Below are positions 6,107-10,039 of a stretch of DNA of 10,039 nucleotides, in pieces. A program made the position numbers and the translations under genes. The stretch comes from an uncultured Eubacterium sp. (GTDB lineage Bacteria; Bacillota; Clostridia; Lachnospirales; Lachnospiraceae). Every line of letters starts with the position of its first letter. Within the stretch, counting starts at the first letter, position 1. The notes beneath the pieces are model-generated. The model had not been told where the DNA came from. It did no database searches and was given only the letters and a program-made list of their open reading frames with translations. The stretch is taken from NCBI GenBank assembly GCA_910579075.1, contig CAJTSV010000018.1, positions 5,308 through 15,346 on the forward strand, in the 5' to 3' direction.

Positions 6107-8017
6107 TTATCTGCGTACCTGAATAAACGCATCTCCCGCTGCAATGCTTCCTGATGTTTTCAGCGGTTCTATGGCAGCAAACTCATCGGTATTTGTAATA
6201 AGCACGGGAGTAACCGTTTCAAACTGCTTCTGAATCTGCTGTAAGTCAAATTCCAGCAAAAGGTCGCCCCTTTTCACCATATCGCCGTCTTTTACCTTTG
6301 CCGTATAATATTTCCCGCCAAGGGAAACCGTTTCAAGCCCGACATGAATGAGCATTTCCACGCCTGATGCATGTTCCAGGCAGACTGCATGCTTTGTATC
6401 AAACACAGAACTTACTTTTCCGTCAAACGGTGCATACAGCTTTCCTTCTGATGGAACAATGGCTGCACCCTGTCCGAGAATCCCCTGTGAAAACGTCGGG
6501 TCACTGACGTCTTCCAACGCCTTTGCTTCCCCGTTCAGCGGCGCATAAAGAACAATTTCGTCCTCTTTTCCTGGCAAAACGCCGGAAGCCTGCGCATTCC
6601 CGCTCCCGGAAACCTTTGCGGCAGGCATTTGGGTGCTGTCTGCTTCTGCCACAGCCTTTTCATCACATCCGATAATCTGCACCAGAACAATCGCTGCAAT
6701 GACCGAAATCCCGCAGCCTGCCAGCATGCCCGGAAAAGACATTGGTGCATCCGGGCTGATGGCATTCACCGTTGTCAAAAGCCCCGGAAGCCCGGCATAT
6801 ACATAATTTTTGGAACCGAACAAGGCCACTGCCAGCGCACCAAGCGCACCGGATATGCACCCTGCGATAAACGGCTTTTTCAGGCGCAGCGTAACGCCGT
6901 AAATAGCCGGTTCGGTAATTCCGAAAATACCGGTAAGACCCGCAGACATTGCAACATTTTTCATTTCTTTGTCACGGGTTTTGAGCATCACTCCAAAACA
7001 TGCAGCTGCCTGTGCAACAACCGCACAGGTCTGGACAGCCTGAAACGAATCACATCCAAAATTATCGAAATTCGCCATAACCATTGGCGTAACGCCCCAG
7101 TGAACACCAAAAATAACTGCCACCTGCCAGAAGCCGCCGATAATAAGGGCTGCTATGGCCGGAACGGTGTTATAAAGGAAATTATAACCAGATGCAATGC
7201 CGCCTGCGGCCATATCAGAAAGCGGGCCAATCAGCAGAATGGTTGCCGGAATCATAATAACGGCACAAATAAACGGCACTGCCAGCGCCTTTATTACATC
7301 CGGAATCCATTTTTCGACAAACCGTTCCAGATAAGACAGCACAAGCACCAGAAACAGGGGCGGAAGGACGCTGGATGTATAAGTCGTCTGCGCCATTTCC
7401 AAAAACAAAAACCGGATGCTTTCTCCATCTGCAATTCTCGACGCCAGGCTGCCCCAGTCCGGATTGACAAGCGCCAGGCAGCACCAGAGCGCAATAAATG
7501 TGCTGCATTTAAAATGCTTCGAAGCCGTAACTGCTATCATGACTGGCAGGAACGTAAACGGCGTCCATGAGATAAAGCTCAATACCGCATATGTGCCTGT
7601 CTCCGAAAACGACGGCATTACCAGGTTTAACAAAATCAGGCATCCCTGAAGCAGTCCTGCCGCTGCCAGTATGTAGACAAATGGTGCAAATACCGCAGAC
7701 ATTGCTGCAATCACGCGGCTTAACAGGCTTCCTTTGTTTTCCACGGACTGGCTTTCATCCAGATGAAGGATTTTCGTCAGTTCCTCATATACATCCTTTG
7801 CATGGGTACCAATCACAATCTGATACTGCCCGCCCTTTTCCACTACCTGAATAACCGCCGGCATGGCTGAAATCTGTGCCGTAACATCCGCAGAAGGCTG
7901 CTGCTTTAACACGAGGCGCAGCCTTGTTGCGCAGTGTGCGGCACTGATAATGTTTTCTTCCCTGACCAGCTCCATAATATCCCTGGCAAGCTTTGCATAG
8001 TCACGAACCTGTGCCAT
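6107..8017 (-). CDS. bglP: Beta-glucoside-specific PTS permease, EIIBCA
   Basis: This membrane permease takes up beta-glucosides and phosphorylates them at C6 using the HPr phosphate relay. The 636-aa protein has the fused order EIIB, EIIC, EIIA of the BglF/BglP family. EIIB (1-85) has the phospho-cysteine C29 in AAHCATRLRLVL. EIIC (about 100-455) has multiple hydrophobic segments and the conserved GITEPAIYGV loop. After a polar linker, the glucose-type EIIA (about 490-636) has H543 and the phospho-histidine H558 (LIHVGLETV), 15 residues apart as in EIIA-Glc. All key residues are present, so it should be active. The Shine-Dalgarno is weak (GCGGGG, 9 nt upstream). It is first in the operon with bglA. 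A promoter and a palindrome lie upstream. Exact sugar specificity cannot be read from the sequence. Confidence 0.95.
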   Translation of the reverse strand: MAQVRDYAKLARDIMELVREENIISAAHCATRLRLVLKQQPSADVTAQISAMPAVIQVVEKGGQYQIVIGTHAKDVYEELTKILHLDESQSVENKGSLLSRVIAAMSAVFAPFVYILAAAGLLQGCLILLNLVMPSFSETGTYAVLSFISWTPFTFLPVMIAVTASKHFKCSTFIALWCCLALVNPDWGSLASRIADGESIRFLFLEMAQTTYTSSVLPPLFLVLVLSYLERFVEKWIPDVIKALAVPFICAVIMIPATILLIGPLSDMAAGGIASGYNFLYNTVPAIAALIIGGFWQVAVIFGVHWGVTPMVMANFDNFGCDSFQAVQTCAVVAQAAACFGVMLKTRDKEMKNVAMSAGLTGIFGITEPAIYGVTLRLKKPFIAGCISGALGALAVALFGSKNYVYAGLPGLLTTVNAISPDAPMSFPGMLAGCGISVIAAIVLVQIIGCDEKAVAEADSTQMPAAKVSGSGNAQASGVLPGKEDEIVLYAPLNGEAKALEDVSDPTFSQGILGQGAAIVPSEGKLYAPFDGKVSSVFDTKHAVCLEHASGVEMLIHVGLETVSLGGKYYTAKVKDGDMVKRGDLLLEFDLQQIQKQFETVTPVLITNTDEFAAIEPLKTSGSIAAGDAFIQVRR

Positions 8018-8052
8018 AATAAATTTCCCCGCTTTCTTCTCTTTTTCATTTT

Positions 8053-8070
8053 GTAATCTGGCCAGATTAC
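8053..8070. promoter_or_regulatory. 18-bp perfect palindrome in bglP leader (candidate RpiR operator)
   Basis: GTAATCTGGCCAGATTAC is a perfect inverted repeat. It spans roughly +11 to +28 relative to the start predicted from the promoter at 8087-8115, 36 bp before the bglP ATG. That position suits a repressor that blocks elongation. The adjacent RpiR-type regulator is the natural candidate. The outer GTAAT/ATTAC arms resemble half-sites described for the RpiR-family protein HexR, though the spacing differs. Pairing to a regulator is inferred. In RNA it could also form a 7-bp stem with a GGCC loop. Confidence 0.7.
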
Positions 8071-8086
8071 TTATTCTTATTTTCTT

Positions 8087-8115
8087 ATTTTACGATACCA
8101 GTCCTGATAAACCAA
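8087..8115 (-). promoter_or_regulatory. Sigma-A type promoter of the bglPA operon
   Basis: On the minus strand TTGGTT (8115-8110) is separated by exactly 17 bp from TAAAAT (8092-8087). An AT-rich stretch upstream (about 8115-8140) could act as an UP element. The predicted start near 8080 gives a leader of about 63 nt that contains the 18-bp palindrome. No LicT/BglG-type RAT sequence is recognisable in the leader. Confidence 0.65.
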
Positions 8116-8145
8116 TTATAAAAAATTATGAGAAAAAAGGTAGTA

Positions 8146-8161
8146 TTTTTGCGCGCAAAAA
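8146..8161. promoter_or_regulatory. 16-bp perfect palindrome upstream of bgl promoter
   Basis: TTTTTGCGCGCAAAAA is a perfect inverted repeat about 66-81 bp upstream of the predicted bglP start. Its A-run is also the U-tract of the rpiR terminator on the minus strand, so part of the symmetry may come from that. The GCGCGC core stands out in an AT-rich setting. It could be an operator for the LacI-type regulator or an upstream site that works with the leader palindrome; this is inference. Confidence 0.4.
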
Positions 8162-8191
8162 AACAGGTCCCTGCTCAAGAAACCTGTTTTT
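8155..8191 (-). terminator. Terminator of the lacI-type/rpiR transcription unit
   Basis: On the minus strand AAAAACAGGT (8191-8182) pairs with ACCTGTTTTT (8168-8159) around a 13-nt loop, followed by a run of T residues to 8157. It lies about 32 nt after the rpiR stop and before the bgl promoter, so it should separate the regulators from the operon. Between the stop and the hairpin an extra CAGGA/TCCTG stem (8194-8207) can form. With its plus-strand T6 run (8208-8213) it looks like a short plus-strand terminator. Confidence 0.75.
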
Positions 8192-8222
8192 CCCAGGAAA
8201 CATCCTGTTTTTTATGTCCCGG

Positions 8223-8954
8223 CTACTCCTCCGCCAGCCTGTTTTGTATCTTTTTTCCGAGTTCCTCAATAATGCACATAACAGGTATCTGGGAAGTATA
8301 ATCCACATTTTCTTCATCCCTGCGCATCGTTATGTAATAAGAAAGATTCACATCTGACAGCCTGCTGATGGCAGACTGCTCCGTATTTGTAATGCTGATA
8401 ATCCTGCAGGCAGACTGCTTCAGCCCGTTAACAATCCTGACAACCTGTTCCGATTCCCCCGATACAGACAGCACAATAGCCACGGTAGAGGCATCCTTCA
8501 TATGAACCGGGTAAAACGGGTCCTGAATATGCAGGCTGAATTTTCCTGCGTTTGTAAAGCATCTGGCTCCGTACTGGCCGATATGCCCGGAACTGCCAAT
8601 GCCTACAAATACAACCCGTTCCATTCTTGCAATGACCGATGCCGCTTCTTCCAGCTTTTTCTGGAATTTTCCCGTTTCCAGGCGTTCAAAAAAAGCCTTG
8701 ATTTCCGACAAATCTCCCGTCAGCATCCCTGCTTTTTTCTGCCCGTTATGTTCCTTCATCCGCAGCCTGAATTCCGAATAGCCGTCGCATCCCATTTTCC
8801 GGCAGAACCTCAGCACCGTACTGGTTGATACATGCGCTTCTGCCGCAAGCTCACGAATCCGCATATACGGCACGGCGCTTATATGCTGCATGACATATTC
8901 ATAAACCGATAATTCCAGTTCATTCAGGCTCTGTATTTCTTCCACACGAAACAT
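8223..8954 (-). CDS. RpiR-family (HTH + SIS) transcriptional regulator
   Basis: This 243-aa protein has the two RpiR domains. The N-terminal HTH_6 covers about residues 1-75, with the helix-turn-helix around 36-55 (AAEAHVSTSTVLRFCRKMG, then GYSEFR). The C-terminal SIS domain covers about 105-235, with the phosphosugar-binding loops VGIGSSGHIG (117-126) and VLSVSGESE (161-169). Such proteins sense sugar phosphates and repress or activate nearby catabolic genes. Lying directly upstream of bglPA, its likely ligand is a 6-phospho-beta-glucoside or glucose 6-phosphate, and the 18-bp palindrome in the bglP leader is the likely site. GAGGGA lies 6 nt before the ATG. Only 46 bp, with no promoter I can see, separate it from the LacI-type gene upstream, so the two are probably one transcript. 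Confidence 0.92.
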   Translation of the reverse strand: MFRVEEIQSLNELELSVYEYVMQHISAVPYMRIRELAAEAHVSTSTVLRFCRKMGCDGYSEFRLRMKEHNGQKKAGMLTGDLSEIKAFFERLETGKFQKKLEEAASVIARMERVVFVGIGSSGHIGQYGARCFTNAGKFSLHIQDPFYPVHMKDASTVAIVLSVSGESEQVVRIVNGLKQSACRIISITNTEQSAISRLSDVNLSYYITMRRDEENVDYTSQIPVMCIIEELGKKIQNRLAEE

Positions 8955-9000
8955 TCCTGCTCCCTCTTTTCCCGCTGTGCCGCCCCGGGCATTTCTCCTG

Positions 9001-10039
9001 CTACTTTGTCGATTCCCGCAATGTCACCTCATACGGCAGCTTTGCCACCCTGGGCACTTCTTCCCCGCGCAGCTGGTGCAGCAGCATCCTGCAGGCCTCC
9101 CGCCCCAGCTCCTCTGTATGGAACGCAATCGCGGTAATGCCGGTTTTTGCAGAAGCTAACAGCTGGCTGTCATGAAAACAGGCCAGCCTCATGTCCTGCG
9201 GAATGCGGATATTTTTTTCTTCCAGCTCCCGCAGGACATAGCTGGCAAGCAGGTCATCCCCGCACAGGATACAGCCTGCGCCGCGCATCAGAATCGTATC
9301 TGCAGCCTTTGCAGCCGACAGGGCAGAGTTTATATCCGTAAAAACAAGCGATTTGTCCGGCACGGCTCCCCGTTCCCTGTGCGCTTTGTAAAAGCCTTCC
9401 ATCCGCTTCTGGTTCATCAGGTAATTCATATTTCCGGCAACCGCAGCAATTTTTTTGATCCCCTTCATCAGAAGAATGCTCGTCAGCTCATAACAGGCTT
9501 CTGCATAATCATTGTCCGCCTGGTAAATCTGCGTGTCCTCGGACATGCCGGCAGCAGCAAACGGAATTCCGCTGTTTTTTAACATTTCCACCGGCTTTTC
9601 ATCGCCCGACGTGCGTATGAGAATCAGCCCGTCCACCTTGTGCTTTTCAATCACGCGTGACAGCCTGGATAAATCATTCGTATCTATCAGTATCATAATC
9701 ACATCGTAGTCTTCCGAGTCCGCAACCTCGCTGATTCCTTTGAGCACCTTCGGAAAATACGGGCGGTCCTGTGAAAACAGGTCTGCGGGCAGGACGACGC
9801 CGATATTGCAGGTCCCCCTGTTTCCAGCCTTTTTTCTGGCAGATGAATTTCTTACAGATGAATGTCTTGCAGCTGCCGTCTGCCCTGCTGCACGGCTGCC
9901 AGCTTCGTCCTGTTCTGCCTGCCGGCTGCCGGATTCAGCCTGTTCTGCCTGCTGCCGGCCAGCCTGCTCCTGCCAGGACTTCCGGCTGCCAGGCACCGGT
10001 TTTGCCGCCGCTGCAGCTGTGCCGGATTCCTGCCCTTTT
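9001..10039 (-). CDS. LacI/GalR-type regulator with long low-complexity linker (5' end outside window)
   Basis: The minus strand frame is open from the right edge to a TAG at 9001 (345 residues visible). A GTG at 9996 is not a credible start because the frame continues upstream to the edge. From CNIGVVLPADLF onward this is a type-1 periplasmic-binding-protein sensor domain as in LacI/GalR regulators. It has KVDGLILIR, the GIKKIAAVAGN segment, GCILCGDDLLASYVLRELEEKNIRIPQDM, and the typical C-terminal LRESTK. The DNA-binding domain is expected upstream and is not visible. Instead of the short hinge, at least 70 residues rich in Q, A, E, G, S and R precede the sensor domain, encoded by tandem repeats. 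It is probably co-transcribed with rpiR and may control sugar genes here; the ligand is unknown. Confidence 0.87.
   Translation of the reverse strand, partial: KGQESGTAAAAAKPVPGSRKSWQEQAGRQQAEQAESGSRQAEQDEAGSRAAGQTAAARHSSVRNSSARKKAGNRGTCNIGVVLPADLFSQDRPYFPKVLKGISEVADSEDYDVIMILIDTNDLSRLSRVIEKHKVDGLILIRTSGDEKPVEMLKNSGIPFAAAGMSEDTQIYQADNDYAEACYELTSILLMKGIKKIAAVAGNMNYLMNQKRMEGFYKAHRERGAVPDKSLVFTDINSALSAAKAADTILMRGAGCILCGDDLLASYVLRELEEKNIRIPQDMRLACFHDSQLLASAKTGITAIAFHTEELGREACRMLLHQLRGEEVPRVAKLPYEVTLRESTK
9840..9869. repeat. 15-bp tandem duplication in the LacI-type linker
   Basis: CAGATGAATTTCTTA (9840-9854) is followed at once by CAGATGAATGTCTTG (9855-9869), 13 of 15 identical. It is in frame and encodes the repeated pentapeptides HSSVR and NSSAR just before the sensor domain. 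Confidence 0.75.
9891..9990. repeat. 30-bp imperfect tandem repeats in the LacI-type linker
   Basis: Units at 9891-9920, 9921-9950, 9951-9980 and a partial one from 9981 align with a 30-bp period. The first two agree at about 24 of 30 positions and share the exact 14-mer CCTGTTCTGCCTGC (9909-9922 and 9939-9952). They encode ten-residue units of the type AEQAESGSRQ and AEQDEAGSRA. The length is a multiple of three, so changes in copy number keep the frame. Confidence 0.7.

Noticed and set aside
6629..7570. A 313-codon plus-strand open frame within bglP
   Set aside because: It is antisense to the well-supported EIIC domain and its product, rich in Cys, His, Arg and Asn, resembles no protein family; a shadow of codon bias.
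8018..8222. LicT/BglG-type RAT antiterminator or CcpA cre site upstream of bglP
   Set aside because: I looked for both because they are usual at bgl operons; no stretch matched the patterns I know. The palindromes found have different centres and arms.
9996..9996. GTG at 9996 as the start of the LacI-type protein
   Set aside because: The frame stays open to the window edge with the same Ala-rich, low-complexity composition, and no ribosome binding site precedes the GTG.

Overview
The window looks like a chromosomal segment of a gut-type Clostridia, most likely Lachnospiraceae. The grounds are moderate base composition, strong Gram-positive Shine-Dalgarno sequences, and a mix of families typical of that group (DUF4358, DHHW, DUF5688, a COG2509-type FAD dehydrogenase, a beta-glucoside PTS). 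This is recognition from memory; no database search was possible. No rRNA, tRNA, CRISPR array, insertion sequence or phage gene was seen.

Layout. (A) 1-3016, minus strand: a short unit starting at a probable promoter near 3004-3012. It encodes a secreted DUF4358 protein, then a DHHW-family cell-surface protein 2 nt downstream, then, past a hairpin, a FAD-dependent dehydrogenase that runs off the left edge. (B) 3074-4518: a divergent pair, a small XRE-type repressor (minus) and a DUF5688 protein of unknown function (plus). They share an AT-rich intergenic region with a perfect 15-bp dyad and a strong promoter for the DUF5688 gene. (C) 4546-8115, minus strand: a beta-glucoside utilisation operon. 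PTS permease EIIBCA (bglP) precedes 6-phospho-beta-glucosidase (bglA), with a clear promoter, an 18-bp perfect palindrome in the leader and a terminator hairpin. (D) 8159-10039, minus strand: two stacked sugar-responsive regulators, a LacI-type protein (partial at the right edge) and an RpiR-type protein, ending in a terminator just upstream of the bgl promoter.

Working together. BglP should import and phosphorylate aryl-beta-glucosides or cellobiose-like sugars, and BglA should hydrolyse the 6-phospho-glycoside inside the cell. The adjacent RpiR protein has a SIS sugar-phosphate-binding domain and is the obvious candidate to sense the product and act at the leader palindrome. No LicT/BglG antiterminator gene or recognisable RAT element is present in the window, so control appears to differ from the classical bgl/lic systems.

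The most unusual points are four. The LacI-type regulator has a long low-complexity segment, built from short tandem DNA repeats, directly before its sensor domain. Two perfect palindromes flank the bgl promoter. The XRE/DUF5688 divergent pair has a candidate operator. The DHHW/DUF4358 pair has no visible MBOAT acyltransferase, and its DHHW protein carries a possible lipobox.
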